A DNA stretch of 64,000 nt. Origin: Psychromarinibacter halotolerans (GTDB taxonomy: Bacteria; Pseudomonadota; Alphaproteobacteria; Rhodobacterales; Rhodobacteraceae). Shown here one piece after another: positions 25,968 through 35,394 of this stretch (its first letter is position 1; each line of letters opens with the position of its first letter). The notes beneath the pieces were generated by a model. The model saw only the letters and a program-made list of their open reading frames with translations. It made no database searches and was not told the DNA's origin. The stretch covers positions 62,001-126,000 of the forward strand of contig NZ_JARGYD010000007.1 of assembly GCF_029168315.1 (NCBI RefSeq). Direction: 5' to 3'. A program made the translations under genes and the position numbers.

Positions 25968-26807
25968 CTAGCCTGCCAGCAGCCGCACGGCCTGCGTGCC
26001 GGGTACGTCCGTCCAGACCGCGCGCTCGCTCAGCCGCTCGGCCATTTTCTCGGGCAGCAGCATCTCGGTCGTCGCGGGTCGAAGCGGACCGCGTATGCTG
26101 TGCAGGCCGGGCGTGTTCAGGAAGGTATCCAGCCGCGGCAGGTCGAAGCTGAAATCCTGAAAGTCGTGCGCAAAGGTCGGTTCGCGCAGGAATGTGTACA
26201 GCAGGTCCATCGTCTCGGCCGGCGCCGCCAGAAGCCGGTCGTAGTCGATCACGATCATCCGTTCCGACAGCGGCCCCATCAGAGCGTCCTGCACAAGGTT
26301 CAGCGACTGCCCGACGATGCCGTCGTCCGACATCAGCCGGTTCACCCGCTGCGCCAGCGTCGTGTCGGGGTCGAACAGCTTTGACTGCCGAAACGTTAGC
26401 GACCGCCGCGCGCGCTCGAGCGAACTGACAACCCGCGCCGGATCGCGCACGGTGATGATGAAACGGCACAGCGGGTACAGCGCGACCAACTGCTCGGCCC
26501 GCAACAGCCAGCGCCGGTTGGTGTCGAACACGACATCGGCGTCGCCCCTGTCGTGATGGACCGCGTCGATCACACCGTGCATGACCGCGCGGCGCTGGTC
26601 GTCGTCCAACAGCGCCGACAACTCGCTGTCGCCCGAGAACTGGTTGTACAGCATCTGGAAGATGATCTGCGCCGCGCTGGTCCCCGAGGCGCGGAACCGG
26701 GGGTTCTGGTTCAGCAGCGCGGCCAGCATGGTCGACCCCGAGCGCGGCAATCCCACGATGAAATTGTACCGTGTCGCGCGTTTGCGCCCCTGCCCTGCCT
26801 CGGCCAT
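25968..26807 (-). CDS. sulfotransferase family protein
   Basis: A 279-residue P-loop-like protein that would transfer sulfate from PAPS. The 5'-phosphosulfate-binding loop is NFIVGLPRSGSTMLAALLNQ near the N-terminus, and the 3'-phosphate-binding RDPARVVSSLERARR follows around residue 125. ATG 26807 is chosen because the PSB loop lies 13 residues later and GGAG precedes it; the longer frame to 26969 is unconserved. Acceptor unknown. It is 57% of the window away from the exopolysaccharide locus, so a link to polysaccharide sulfation is only a possibility. Confidence 0.85.
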   Translation of the reverse strand: MAEAGQGRKRATRYNFIVGLPRSGSTMLAALLNQNPRFRASGTSAAQIIFQMLYNQFSGDSELSALLDDDQRRAVMHGVIDAVHHDRGDADVVFDTNRRWLLRAEQLVALYPLCRFIITVRDPARVVSSLERARRSLTFRQSKLFDPDTTLAQRVNRLMSDDGIVGQSLNLVQDALMGPLSERMIVIDYDRLLAAPAETMDLLYTFLREPTFAHDFQDFSFDLPRLDTFLNTPGLHSIRGPLRPATTEMLLPEKMAERLSERAVWTDVPGTQAVRLLAG

Positions 26808-27007
26808 TCGCCCGATCTCCGCCTGTTCCTGCCCGCCCGGACACGATGGCCCATCTGCGGCTGTCCGCCGTCCTGCCCCGCGACTGCGGCGCGACCGTGA
26901 CGTCATCCTGCCGCAACCGGGGCGGGCGGGCAATCGCGGCCAGACGCCACTTTTTCGTTGTCCCGTCACGGTCCGGCGCTATGTAAGCGGCGCCCCAGGA
27001 GGTGACC

Positions 27008-27940
27008 ATGAGTACAATGTTGTCCGTCAAGGACGTCCGAAAGACCTACGAAGGCGGCGGCGATGCCTTGAAGGGCGTGTCACTCGACATCCCCGAGGGC
27101 GAGATCCTAGCCCTGCTTGGCCCGAACGGCGCCGGTAAGACGACGCTGATCTCGATCATCTGCGGCCTGTCCACCATGACCGGCGGCTCTGTCACCGTCG
27201 GCGGCCACGACGTGATCCGCGACTTTCGCGCCGCGCGGCGGCTGATCGGGCTGGTCCCGCAAGAGATCGCGCTGGAACCGTTCGAGCGGGTTCAGAATAC
27301 GGTGCGCCTGTCGCGGGGGCTGTTCGGGCTTCCGGCGAAGGACGGCAAGATCGAAGAGGTGCTGCGCCGCCTGTCCCTGTGGGACAAGCGTAACGAACCG
27401 ATCCGGTCGCTGTCGGGCGGCATGAAGCGGCGCGTGTTGATCGCAAAGGCGCTGGCGCATGAACCGCGCGTGCTGTTCCTTGACGAACCGACCGCAGGCG
27501 TCGACGTCGAACTGCGCAAGGACATGTGGGACATCGTGCGGGACCTGCAATCGCAGGGCGTCACGATCATCCTGACCACCCACTACATCGAAGAGGCCGA
27601 AGCCATCGCCGACCGCATCGGCGTCATCAACAAAGGCGAGATCCTGCTGGTCGAAGAAACCGGCGCGCTGATGAAGCGCATGGGCAAAAAGCAGATGATC
27701 CTTGAACTGACCGATCCGGTCGAAACGATCCCGGAGGGCCTGTCCCACTGGTCGCTGGAAATCGGCGACGCCCCGAACGAACTGATCTACACCTACGACG
27801 CCCAGTCGGAACGCACCGGCATCAACCGCCTGTTCGCGGACCTGAAAACCGCCGGTCTGACCCTTCGGGACCTGACGACCCGACAGTCCAGCCTGGAAGA
27901 AATCTTCGTGGGCCTCGTACACAAGGAGGACGCGGCATGA
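27008..27940 (+). CDS. ABC transporter ATP-binding protein, YadG-like
   Basis: A 310-residue nucleotide-binding subunit with Walker [11 protein letters not shown], signature [15 protein letters not shown], Walker [13 protein letters not shown] and the switch histidine in [11 protein letters not shown]-terminal ~75-residue extension is typical of ABC-2 exporters. AGGAGGTG sits directly before the ATG at 27008; the overlapping GTG at 27002 is less likely. The stop overlaps the permease start by ATGA. Closest recognisable relatives are E. coli YadG and other ABC-2 exporters of lipids or polyketides. Substrate unknown. Confidence 0.92.
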   Translation: MSTMLSVKDVRKTYEGGGDALKGVSLDIPEGEILALLGPNGAGKTTLISIICGLSTMTGGSVTVGGHDVIRDFRAARRLIGLVPQEIALEPFERVQNTVRLSRGLFGLPAKDGKIEEVLRRLSLWDKRNEPIRSLSGGMKRRVLIAKALAHEPRVLFLDEPTAGVDVELRKDMWDIVRDLQSQGVTIILTTHYIEEAEAIADRIGVINKGEILLVEETGALMKRMGKKQMILELTDPVETIPEGLSHWSLEIGDAPNELIYTYDAQSERTGINRLFADLKTAGLTLRDLTTRQSSLEEIFVGLVHKEDAA

Positions 27941-28698
27941 ACTGGCACGCGATCCGAGCCATCTACCTGTTCGAGATGACGCGGACCTTCCGCACCATCT
28001 GGCAATCCGTCGTATCGCCGGTGCTGTCGACCTCGCTGTACTTCGTGGTCTTCGGCACCGCCATCGGCAGCCGCATCGACGAGGTCGAGGGCGTCAGCTA
28101 TGGCGCGTTCATCGTGCCGGGGCTGATCATGCTATCGGCGATCACCCAATCGATCTCGAACGGCAGTTTCGGGATCTACTTCCCGAAGTTCGTCGGCACG
28201 ATCTACGAGGTTCTGTCAGCACCGGTGAACTTCATCGAAATCGTCATCGGATACGTCGGCGCGGCCGCCACGAAGGCGCTGATGATCGGGGTCATCATCC
28301 TGATCACCGCGCATTTCTTTGTGGACCTGCGGATTGAGCATCCATTTGCGATGATCGCCTTCCTGCTGCTGACCTGTCTTAGCTTCGCGCTGTTCGGCTT
28401 CATCATCGGCATCTGGGCGAAGAACTTCGAACAGTTGCAGCTGGTGCCGCTTCTGGTGGTCACGCCGCTGGTGTTCCTTGGCGGCTCCTTCTACTCGATC
28501 TCGATGCTGCCGCCGGCGTGGCAGACGGTGACCCTGTTCAACCCGGTGGTCTACCTTGTCTCGGGCTTTCGCTGGTCGTTCTTCGGGGTCGCGGACGTGG
28601 CGCTTGGCTGGTCGCTGCTGGCGATCCTTGGGTTCACCTGCCTGTGCCTGACCGTGATCTGGTGGATCTTCCGCACTGGCTGGCGGATCAAGACCTGA
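27937..28698 (+). CDS. ABC-2 type permease, YadH-like
   Basis: A 253-residue permease with six membrane helices. It resembles E. coli YadH through its length: an N-terminal [23 protein letters not shown] segment (described here by its R-x-W-x2-V-x-P-P/V pattern), [41 protein letters not shown] and [13 protein letters not shown]. It pairs with the ATPase encoded just before it to form an exporter dimer. The last segment ends GWRIKT in the cytoplasm. No third component (MFP/OMP) is adjacent. Confidence 0.9.
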   Translation: MNWHAIRAIYLFEMTRTFRTIWQSVVSPVLSTSLYFVVFGTAIGSRIDEVEGVSYGAFIVPGLIMLSAITQSISNGSFGIYFPKFVGTIYEVLSAPVNFIEIVIGYVGAAATKALMIGVIILITAHFFVDLRIEHPFAMIAFLLLTCLSFALFGFIIGIWAKNFEQLQLVPLLVVTPLVFLGGSFYSISMLPPAWQTVTLFNPVVYLVSGFRWSFFGVADVALGWSLLAILGFTCLCLTVIWWIFRTGWRIKT

Positions 28699-28802
28699 TC
28701 CGTGCCAAGGGCGCCCATCCAGCGGGCAACAGCCCCACAATGCCCTAATAAACCGGGGAGGCGACCTTGTTGCGTCGCCCCCCCGAAGCTACATGCCTTG
28801 GC

Positions 28803-29603
28803 ATGAAACGCTGGCTTCCCTTCGTAAAATCGCATCCCACCGTGGCCGTCGTCCGCCTGAACGGCATGATCGCTTCGGGCAACCGGCGCGGCGCGCTGAA
28901 CGACGCGGGCACCGCCCAGACGATCGAACGCGCCTTCTCGCGCGGGAAACCGGACGCGGTGGCGCTGGTGATCAACTCTCCCGGCGGGTCGCCGGTGCAA
29001 AGCTCGCTGATCGCCGCCCGCATCCGTCGGCTTGCGAAAGAGAAATCCGTGAAGGTCTACGCCTTCACCGAGGATGTCGCCGCCTCTGGCGGGTACTGGC
29101 TGGCCTGCGCGGGGGACGAGATCTGGATCGACCCGTCGTCGGTCGTCGGTTCGATCGGCGTGATCTCGGCCAGCTTTGGCCTGCACGAGTTCATCGCCCG
29201 CCACGGTGTCGAACGGCGCGTGCATACCTCGGGGCGGTCCAAGTCGATGCTTGATCCGTTCCGGCCCGAGAACCCGGATGACGTCGAACGGCTGAAGGGC
29301 TGGCAGGAAGAGATTCACGAGACCTTCATCGACTATGTGAAGGACCGGCGCGGCGCGCGGCTGGGCGACCACCCCGACCTGTTCACCGGCAACATCTGGA
29401 TCGGGCGCAAGGCGGTCGAGGTCGGGCTTGCCGACGGCATCGGCCACGTCGTGCCGAAGATGAAGGAAATCTTCGGCGACAAGGTGCGGCTACAGGCCTA
29501 CGGCCCGAAACGCGGGCTGCTGTCCCGGTTCGGCATGACGCTGGCCGACGACGCCATCGCCGCCATCGAAGAGCGCGACGCCTACGCGAGGTTCGGCCTG
29601 TGA
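28803..29603 (+). CDS. S49 family signal-peptide-peptidase-like protease (SppA/SohB type)
   Basis: A 266-residue single-domain S49 protease. The core shows VINSPGGSPVQ, then AASGGYWLAC with the nucleophilic Ser near residue 94, GSIGVISASFGL, and the general-base Lys in SGRSKSMLDPF. This Ser-Lys dyad pattern is complete. ATG 28803 is the start that matches family length. No signal peptide is obvious, so it may be membrane-associated through a short hydrophobic patch or cytoplasmic like SohB-type short forms. Its stop overlaps a 53-codon gene for a membrane zinc-ribbon peptide (GTGA), implying a common function in envelope proteolysis. Confidence 0.9.
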   Translation: MKRWLPFVKSHPTVAVVRLNGMIASGNRRGALNDAGTAQTIERAFSRGKPDAVALVINSPGGSPVQSSLIAARIRRLAKEKSVKVYAFTEDVAASGGYWLACAGDEIWIDPSSVVGSIGVISASFGLHEFIARHGVERRVHTSGRSKSMLDPFRPENPDDVERLKGWQEEIHETFIDYVKDRRGARLGDHPDLFTGNIWIGRKAVEVGLADGIGHVVPKMKEIFGDKVRLQAYGPKRGLLSRFGMTLADDAIAAIEERDAYARFGL

Positions 29604-29761
29604 TCGTCAAGGTCGTCGTTCTTTTCCTTGTCGCGATGGGCGTACTGGCGATGTTCGGCCGCCTGCGGTTTCCGGGCCAGAAGTTCCTTGCGAACAAGAA
29701 ATGCCCCCGGTGCGGTCGCTACCGCATCGGCAAGGGCCGGTGCGACTGCGGTAAGGGATAG
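29600..29761 (+). CDS. small membrane-anchored zinc-ribbon protein (53 aa)
   Basis: Reading from GTG 29600 gives a 53-residue protein: a hydrophobic N-terminal helix (MIVKVVVLFLVAMGVLAMFG), then a four-cysteine ribbon, CPRCGRYRIG and CDCG, close to the end. It starts inside the stop codon of the protease gene (GTGA overlap 29600-29603) and ends 6 bp before the antiporter gene, so there is no room for other use of this DNA. The pair looks like a protease and a small regulator or adaptor. It is too short for most ORF thresholds. The zinc binding is inferred from the CxxC...CxC spacing. Confidence 0.72.
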   Translation: MIVKVVVLFLVAMGVLAMFGRLRFPGQKFLANKKCPRCGRYRIGKGRCDCGKG

Positions 29762-29767
29762 GAACCC

Positions 29768-30724
29768 TTGGATTATCTGTTAGCTGCTGCCGGTCTTGTC
29801 ATTCTGCTGGTTGCCGGGGACCTGCTGGTCCGGGGCGCGGTCAACCTTGCCCTGCGCCTTGGCATTCCCGCCCTGATCGTCAGCCTGACGGTGGTGGCGT
29901 TCGGCACCTCTGCGCCGGAACTGGTGATCTCGGTCGGATCCATCCTTGACGGTGCACCGGGCCTTGCGCTGGGCAACGTGGTCGGATCGAACACCGCGAA
30001 CGTTCTGCTGGTACTGGGTGTGCCCGCGCTGATGACCGGCCTTGCCACCGGCAGCCACGACACCAAAAAATCCTACTGGACCATGATGCTCGCCACCGTG
30101 GTCTTCATCGGCCTCGCGTTCCTTGGCCCGATCACATGGCTGGACGGGCTTGTTCTGCTGGCCGTATTCGCCGCCGTGATCGGCGAACAGATTTACTCGG
30201 CGCTGAAAGACCGGCGCGAGGCGAAGCTGGCCGCAGACGACGACGAAGCCCCCGAAGGCGCCGACCCGAACCTTGCGGGCTGGAAGATCGGCGTGTTCCT
30301 GGCCCTTGGCCTTGTCGGGCTTCCGTTGGGCGCGCAGCTGCTGGTCGACAGCGCGGTCAACATCGCGACCGCGTGGGGCGTCAGCGAGACCGTCATCGGC
30401 CTGACCCTTGTCGCGATCGGGACGTCGCTGCCGGAACTCGCCACGACAGTCGCCGCCGCCCTGCGCCGTCAGGCGGACGTCGCGCTGGGCAACGTCATTG
30501 GGTCGAACCTGTTCAACTTGCTGTTCATCCTCGGCGTCGCCTCGCTGTTCGGCGACATCCCGGTCGACGCGTCTTTCCTGCGGCTCGACCTGTGGGTCAT
30601 GCTGGCCGCCAGCGTGGTGCTCGCGCCAACTGTGATCCGGCGCAAGGACATGGGCCGTATGGCTGGTATCGTCCTGTCGCTGCTGTACGTGGCGTACTTG
30701 GTCCTGATCCTTGTGATGAACTGA
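29768..30724 (+). CDS. CaCA-family calcium/sodium antiporter
   Basis: A 318-residue inner-membrane protein with two homologous halves of five helices. Each half carries an alpha-repeat: GTSAPELVISVGS with GNVVGSNTANVLL in the first, and GTSLPELATTVAAA with GNVIGSNLFNLLF in the second. The acidic residues of these repeats bind Ca2+. An acidic cytoplasmic loop (ADDDEAPEGADP) separates the halves. The start is TTG 29768 (MDYLLAAAG), the only start that keeps the first helix complete. It belongs to the YrbG-like K+-independent group. The small upstream zinc-ribbon gene is only 6 bp away. Confidence 0.9.
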   Translation: MDYLLAAAGLVILLVAGDLLVRGAVNLALRLGIPALIVSLTVVAFGTSAPELVISVGSILDGAPGLALGNVVGSNTANVLLVLGVPALMTGLATGSHDTKKSYWTMMLATVVFIGLAFLGPITWLDGLVLLAVFAAVIGEQIYSALKDRREAKLAADDDEAPEGADPNLAGWKIGVFLALGLVGLPLGAQLLVDSAVNIATAWGVSETVIGLTLVAIGTSLPELATTVAAALRRQADVALGNVIGSNLFNLLFILGVASLFGDIPVDASFLRLDLWVMLAASVVLAPTVIRRKDMGRMAGIVLSLLYVAYLVLILVMN

Positions 30725-30737
30725 ACCGGAGCCCGCC

Positions 30738-31520
30738 ATGCAGATCCGAAACGCCCTTGTCACCGGCGCCGCCAAACGTCTGGGCCGCGCGATGGCGCTG
30801 GCCCTTGCCGAAGACGGCTTCGACGTGGCTGTGCACTATGCCGGGTCCGAGGACGCCGCGAACGAACTTGTGGCCGAGATCACGGCAATGGGCCGCCGCG
30901 CCGTCGCGCTACAGGCGGACCTCACCGATGAAGACGCGGCGCAGGCGCTTCTGCCGCGCGCGGCACAGGCGCTGGGGCCGATCAGCCTGCTGGTGAACAA
31001 CGCGTCGATCTTCGAGTACGACTCGTTGAAGTCCGCGACCCGCGACAGCTGGGACCGCCACATGGAATCCAACCTGCGGGCGCCCTTCGTGCTGACGCAG
31101 GCGCTGTTCGCTCAGGCGCCGGACCCTTCGACCGACAGCATGGACGAACCCCGCGCCGAGGCGCTGGTGGTGAACATGATCGACCAGCGGGTCCGCAAGC
31201 TGACGCCGCACTTCATGTCCTACACCATCGCGAAGATGGGTCTGTGGGCCTTCACCCAGACTGCATCGATGGCGATGGCCCCGAAAGTGCGGGTGAACGC
31301 CATCGGCCCGGGCCCCACCCTTCAGGGCGCAAATCAACCAGAAGAGCATTTCCGCAAGCAGCGCGAGACCACCGTGCTAGAGCGCGGCTCGAACCCCGAG
31401 GACATCGTCGGCGCGCTTCGCTACTTCCTGAACGCCCCCGCTGTGACGGGTCAGCTGCTTTGCATCGACGGCGGCCAGCACCTTGCCTGGAAGACCGCAG
31501 ACATCGACACCGAACTCTAG
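30738..31520 (+). CDS. SDR family oxidoreductase, FolM/pteridine-reductase-like
   Basis: A 260-residue short-chain dehydrogenase. The NADP-binding TGAAKRLGRAMAL (with the Arg that favours NADPH), the NNAS strand end, and the catalytic Tyr-Lys pair in SYTIAKMGL are visible. The MIDQRVRKLTPHFMSY segment, where Ser is replaced by Asp-Gln, is characteristic of FolM/pteridine reductases, which reduce dihydromonapterin or dihydrobiopterin. The C-terminus CIDGGQHL closes the fold. It lies 13 bp after the antiporter gene on the same strand. The substrate is inferred from family features only. Confidence 0.85.
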   Translation: MQIRNALVTGAAKRLGRAMALALAEDGFDVAVHYAGSEDAANELVAEITAMGRRAVALQADLTDEDAAQALLPRAAQALGPISLLVNNASIFEYDSLKSATRDSWDRHMESNLRAPFVLTQALFAQAPDPSTDSMDEPRAEALVVNMIDQRVRKLTPHFMSYTIAKMGLWAFTQTASMAMAPKVRVNAIGPGPTLQGANQPEEHFRKQRETTVLERGSNPEDIVGALRYFLNAPAVTGQLLCIDGGQHLAWKTADIDTEL

Positions 31521-31829
31521 CAGCGGGTGCCCCGTCGCGGCGCCCGCCGCGAAACTTGTGCACTGCCCCGGCCAATGTCATGAAATCGAAGCATTTTCTT
31601 AATAAATCACGGCCATTTACAATTCGTTCATAAATTTTATCAATAATAACAATGCCTTGCAAAAGTGACCAAAAATAAGGCAGACCGTGGAAACCGTATA
31701 AAAACAAAGAAAAAATCGCGCTGTCGCAGAGTTCTCTTCAGACTTATCCCCAGATTCCGTGGACACAATTCCCCTTGTTCTCGCCATGCGGAGATTGCAG
31801 CCAGCGCCCAGAATCACGATCTTGGATCC
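31521..31829. other. AT-rich intergenic region before uvrC
   Basis: Much of 31575-31720 is AT-rich against GC-rich neighbours, with A/T runs such as AAATTTTATCAATAATAAC. No gene, tRNA or LexA-type box (GTTC-N7-GTTC) is evident. Such islands in Rhodobacterales often hold promoters and bind silencers of the Ros/MucR type. An in-frame ATG at 31665 extends uvrC upstream but the added part is low-complexity and unconserved. Confidence 0.5.
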
Positions 31830-33710
31830 ATGACCGACCAGACCAGCCAGACCCAGCCGGAAACCAAGCCCACGGGCGCCTCTGTCATCCAGTCGTACCT
31901 GAAGACTCTCGACGCGTCGCCGGGGGTCTACCGGATGCTGGATGCCAAGGGGGCAGTCCTGTACGTCGGCAAGGCGCGCAACCTAAAGGCGCGGGTTTCG
32001 AACTATGCTCGCGGGTCCGGCCACAGCCCGCGCATCTGGCGGATGATCCAGCTGACGGCCTCGATGATGTTCCTCACCACGCGCACCGAGACCGAGGCGC
32101 TGCTGCTGGAACAGAACCTGATCAAGCAGCTCAAGCCGCGCTACAACGTGCTGCTTCGCGACGACAAATCCTTCCCGAACATCCTCGTGACGAAGGACCA
32201 TGCCTTTCCGCAGATCACCAAGCATCGCGGCGCGAAGAAGGAAAAAGGCGCCTACTACGGCCCCTTCGCCAGCGCCGGTGCCGTGAACCGGACCCTGAAC
32301 CAGCTTCAGAAGGTTTTCCTGCTGCGCAACTGCACGGACTCGGTGTTCGAAAGCCGCACGCGGCCCTGCCTGCTGTACCAGATCAAACGGTGCAGCGCCC
32401 CCTGCGTCGGCCATATCGACGAAGCGGGGTATGCCGCCTTGGTGTCCGACGCCGAACGCTTCCTGCAGGGCAAGTCCACCAAAGTGCAGTCAGAACTGGC
32501 CGCCGAGATGCAGAAGGCGTCCGACGATATGGAGTTCGAGCGCGCCGCTGCCCTGCGCGACCGAATCCGCGCGCTGACGCAGGTCCAGTCCAGTCAGGGC
32601 ATCAACCCGCGCGGCGTGGCCGAGGCGGACGTGATCGCACTGCACATGGAAAGCGGGCAGGCCTGCGTGCAGGTGTTCTTCATCCGCGCCAACCAGAACT
32701 GGGGCAACCGCGATTACTACCCCCGGCTGGGCGGCACCGAAAGTGCGGCAGAGGTCCTGCAGGCCTTCATCGGCCAGTTCTACGACAACAAGGAACCGCC
32801 GCGTCAGCTGATCCTGTCGGATGACATCGAGGACAGCGACCTGATGTCCGAGGCGCTGGCCGAGAAGGCGGGCCACAAGGTCGAGATCCTCGTGCCCCAG
32901 CGCGGCGAAAAGGCCGAGCTTGTGGCCGGCGCCCTGCGCAACGCGCGCGAAAGCCTTGCCCGCAAGATGTCCGAAACCGCGACGCAGGCGAAGCTGCTGG
33001 ACGGCATCGCCGAAAGCTTCGGGCTGGATGGCCCGCCGCAGCGGATCGAGGTCTACGACAACTCGCACATCCAGGGCACCAACGCGGTCGGCGCGATGGT
33101 CGTCGCGGGGCCCGAGGGGCTGATGAAGAACCAGTACCGCAAGTTCAACATCAAGGGCGACGACCTGACCCCGGGCGATGACTTCGGCATGATGAAAGAG
33201 GTCCTGACCCGCCGGTTCAAGCGCCTGCTGAAAGAAGACCCCGATCGCGACCGCGGCATGTGGCCGGACCTTTTGCTGATCGACGGCGGCGCCGGGCAGG
33301 TGTCGGCGGTGCACTCGATCATGACCGAGATGGGGGTCGAGGACATCGCGATGGTCGGTGTCGCCAAGGGGATCGACCGCGACGCGGGCAAAGAGGAATT
33401 CCACCGCATCGGCACCCGACCCTTCGCCCTGCGCCACAACGACCCGGTGCTGTACTTCGTCCAGCGCCTGCGGGACGAGGCGCACCGCTTCGCCATCGGC
33501 ACCCACCGGGCGAAACGCGCCAAGGCCCAGATGGCAAACCCGCTGGACGAAGTGCCCGGCGTCGGCGCAACGCGCAAGCGCGCGCTTCTGGCGCATTTCG
33601 GCTCGGCCAAGGCCGTCAGCCGCGCCAATCTGTCGGACCTGAAGGCGGTCGACGGCATCTCGGGCCAACTGGCAGAGGCGATCTACGACTTCTTCCACGA
33701 GAAATCGTAA
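31830..33710 (+). CDS. uvrC: excinuclease ABC subunit C
   Basis: A 626-residue nuclease that makes the 3' and 5' incisions in nucleotide excision repair. The N-terminal GIY-YIG domain ([21 protein letters not shown]) makes the 3' cut. A Cys cluster (CTDSVF...C...CSAPC) is followed by a UVR motif ([17 protein letters not shown]) that contacts UvrB, an RNase H-like endonuclease domain with VYDNSHIQG and [12 protein letters not shown], and a C-terminal helix-hairpin-helix pair ([18 protein letters not shown]). Start ATG 31830 gives the normal length. pgsA lies 189 bp downstream, a gap without recognisable features beyond GC-rich sequence. uvrB is 11 kb away. Confidence 0.96.
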   Translation: MTDQTSQTQPETKPTGASVIQSYLKTLDASPGVYRMLDAKGAVLYVGKARNLKARVSNYARGSGHSPRIWRMIQLTASMMFLTTRTETEALLLEQNLIKQLKPRYNVLLRDDKSFPNILVTKDHAFPQITKHRGAKKEKGAYYGPFASAGAVNRTLNQLQKVFLLRNCTDSVFESRTRPCLLYQIKRCSAPCVGHIDEAGYAALVSDAERFLQGKSTKVQSELAAEMQKASDDMEFERAAALRDRIRALTQVQSSQGINPRGVAEADVIALHMESGQACVQVFFIRANQNWGNRDYYPRLGGTESAAEVLQAFIGQFYDNKEPPRQLILSDDIEDSDLMSEALAEKAGHKVEILVPQRGEKAELVAGALRNARESLARKMSETATQAKLLDGIAESFGLDGPPQRIEVYDNSHIQGTNAVGAMVVAGPEGLMKNQYRKFNIKGDDLTPGDDFGMMKEVLTRRFKRLLKEDPDRDRGMWPDLLLIDGGAGQVSAVHSIMTEMGVEDIAMVGVAKGIDRDAGKEEFHRIGTRPFALRHNDPVLYFVQRLRDEAHRFAIGTHRAKRAKAQMANPLDEVPGVGATRKRALLAHFGSAKAVSRANLSDLKAVDGISGQLAEAIYDFFHEKS

Positions 33711-33899
33711 ACCGGGGCCGCGTGCCGCAATGCGGACGTCTCACCGGCAACGCGAGCCAGTGGCGTCCGCCTGAACGCGGAATAATCCCGCAGATGCGAC
33801 GAACGGTCCCGGCACCACACCGGGCCCGTCCACAATTCCACGTCACTCGACACCGCAGACACCTTTCCAGCCCCCCCGGAAGGAGCTAGGTAAGTCGTC

Positions 33900-34571
33900 A
33901 TGGCTTGGACGATCCCCAATATCCTGACCGTACTCCGGCTGCTGGCAGCGCCGGGTGTGGCGATCATGTTCCTCTACTTCGTGCGCCCGTGGGCGGACTG
34001 GTTCGCGATGCTGCTGTTCATCAGCGCAGCGGTCACCGACTGGTTCGACGGCTACCTTGCCCGGCTCTGGAAACAGGAAAGCCGCTTCGGCGCGATGCTG
34101 GACCCGATCGCGGACAAGGCGATGGTCGTCATCGCGCTTCTGGTGATCACCGGCTTTTCGGGTATGGACCCGTGGATTCTGCTGCCCGCCACGATGATCC
34201 TGTTCCGCGAGGTTTTCGTTTCGGGCCTGCGGGAATTCCTCGGCGCGCAGGCGTCGACGCTGAAGGTCACCAAGCTGGCGAAGTGGAAGACGATGGCGCA
34301 GATGGTCGCCATCGCGGTGCTGTTCGCCAAAGGCATCTTCGAACACCACATGATCGCCCGCACCGTCGGGATGGACGCGGCCACCATCGACGGCATCATG
34401 TCCGGCGCGATCCCCGATGCAGTGGGCCTGCAATGGAACGTCGCCGCCGCGTGGTACAGCTGGTGGGGCGGCGTCGTCCTGCTGTGGATCGCCGCGGTGC
34501 TGACGCTGCTGACCGGCTGGGACTACTTCCGCAAATCGCTGCCCTTCTTCCGCGAAGGGGCGCCGAAATGA
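33900..34571 (+). CDS. pgsA: CDP-diacylglycerol-glycerol-3-phosphate 3-phosphatidyltransferase
   Basis: A 223-residue membrane enzyme making phosphatidylglycerol phosphate, the first committed step to phosphatidylglycerol and cardiolipin. The CDP-alcohol phosphotransferase signature is complete: D-WF-D-G-YL-A-R, then G-x3-D-x3-D in GAMLDPIADK. The four catalytic aspartates are intact. It has five or six helices. The stop overlaps the moaD start (ATGA at 34568-34571). The pgsA-moaD-moaE order after uvrC is a frequent Rhodobacterales arrangement, which supports all assignments here. Confidence 0.94.
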   Translation: MAWTIPNILTVLRLLAAPGVAIMFLYFVRPWADWFAMLLFISAAVTDWFDGYLARLWKQESRFGAMLDPIADKAMVVIALLVITGFSGMDPWILLPATMILFREVFVSGLREFLGAQASTLKVTKLAKWKTMAQMVAIAVLFAKGIFEHHMIARTVGMDAATIDGIMSGAIPDAVGLQWNVAAAWYSWWGGVVLLWIAAVLTLLTGWDYFRKSLPFFREGAPK

Positions 34572-34816
34572 TCGACGTGCTCTATTTCGCATGGGTGCGC
34601 GAACGCATCGGCCTGCCGAAGGAACGGATCGACACCTCGGCCACCACCGTCGCCGCGCTTGTCGAGGAACTGAAGGCCCGCGAGGCCCGGTACGAGGCCG
34701 CCTTCGCCGACATCTCCGCCCTGCGCGTCGCGCTGGATCAGGAACTGTCCGACTTCGACGCCCCGCTGGACGGCGTGCGCGAGGTCGCGTTCTTCCCGCC
34801 GATGACGGGGGGCTGA
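34568..34816 (+). CDS. moaD: molybdopterin synthase small subunit
   Basis: An 82-residue ubiquitin-like protein whose C-terminal Gly-Gly (MTGG) is thiocarboxylated and donates sulfur to precursor Z when forming molybdopterin. It begins MIDVLYFAWVRERIGLP, the family opening. It starts inside the pgsA stop codon and ends 1 base before moaE, so synthesis of the two synthase subunits is coupled. The product of this pair makes the cofactor used by molybdoenzymes; the cofactor-fold protein at 8750 probably does not need it. Confidence 0.92.
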   Translation: MIDVLYFAWVRERIGLPKERIDTSATTVAALVEELKAREARYEAAFADISALRVALDQELSDFDAPLDGVREVAFFPPMTGG

Positions 34817-34817
34817 C

Positions 34818-35255
34818 ATGACCGTCCGGGTCCAGTCCGACCCCTTCGACCTTGGCGCGGAACTTGCCGGGTTCGCGTCCGGGCGGACCGACATCGGCGC
34901 ACAGGTCAGCTTCACCGGCCTCGTGCGCGACGACGGCGGCCTGCGCCACATGGAGATCGAGCACTACCCCGGCATGACCGAGAAGGCGATCGCCGGGATC
35001 GTGGAACAGGCCACCACCCGCTGGGACCTGAAAGCGACGCTGGTGATCCACCGCTTCGGAACGCTGGCCCCGGGCGAACAGATCATGATGGTCGCCACCG
35101 CCGCCGGGCACCGCGCCGCCGCCTTCGAGGCCGCGGAATTCCTGATGGACTACCTCAAGTCCCGCGCCCCCTTCTGGAAGCGCGAGGTCACCCAGACCGG
35201 CGCCGACTGGGTCGCCGCGAAGGATGCGGACGAGGACGCGCTGCGGCGCTGGTAA
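34818..35255 (+). CDS. moaE: molybdopterin synthase catalytic subunit
   Basis: A 145-residue protein with the MoaE pattern: GAQVSFTGLVRDDGGLRHMEIEHYPGM (pattern G-x-V-x-F-x-G-x-VR), VIHRFGTLAPGE, AAGHRAAAFEA and the catalytic-lysine region DYLKSRAPFWKRE. MoaE converts precursor Z to molybdopterin together with MoaD, and it forms an E2D2 tetramer. The last gene of the pgsA-moaD-moaE unit; a dispersed intergenic repeat starts 10 bp downstream and probably ends the transcript. Confidence 0.94.
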   Translation: MTVRVQSDPFDLGAELAGFASGRTDIGAQVSFTGLVRDDGGLRHMEIEHYPGMTEKAIAGIVEQATTRWDLKATLVIHRFGTLAPGEQIMMVATAAGHRAAAFEAAEFLMDYLKSRAPFWKREVTQTGADWVAAKDADEDALRRW

Positions 35256-35264
35256 TCGCGCCGC

Positions 35265-35331
35265 CTGCTTCTTCTCTTTCCAAATACCTCGGGGGACGTC
35301 GCCGCAGGCGACGGGGGGCAGCGCCCCCTTT
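35265..35331. repeat. dispersed intergenic element, copy A
   Basis: CTTCTTCT, then a CAAATACCTCGGGGG block, a CGTCGCC-GCA-GGCGACG hairpin, and a GGGGCAGCGCCCC palindrome. The same ordered blocks occur at 50853, 58168 and 63384. The element follows moaE in the sense orientation. Its hairpins suggest transcription termination or mRNA 3'-end protection. Confidence 0.75.
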
Positions 35332-35394
35332 GGGCTAAATTTTCCAACCAAGCCCGCCAAGGATTGACCGGCGGCACACGTCTCACCAAACGTG

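Noticed and set aside
25968..26807. Sulfotransferase as part of the exopolysaccharide system
   Set aside because: It is 10 kb outside the locus, lacks the palindrome and is surrounded by unrelated genes.
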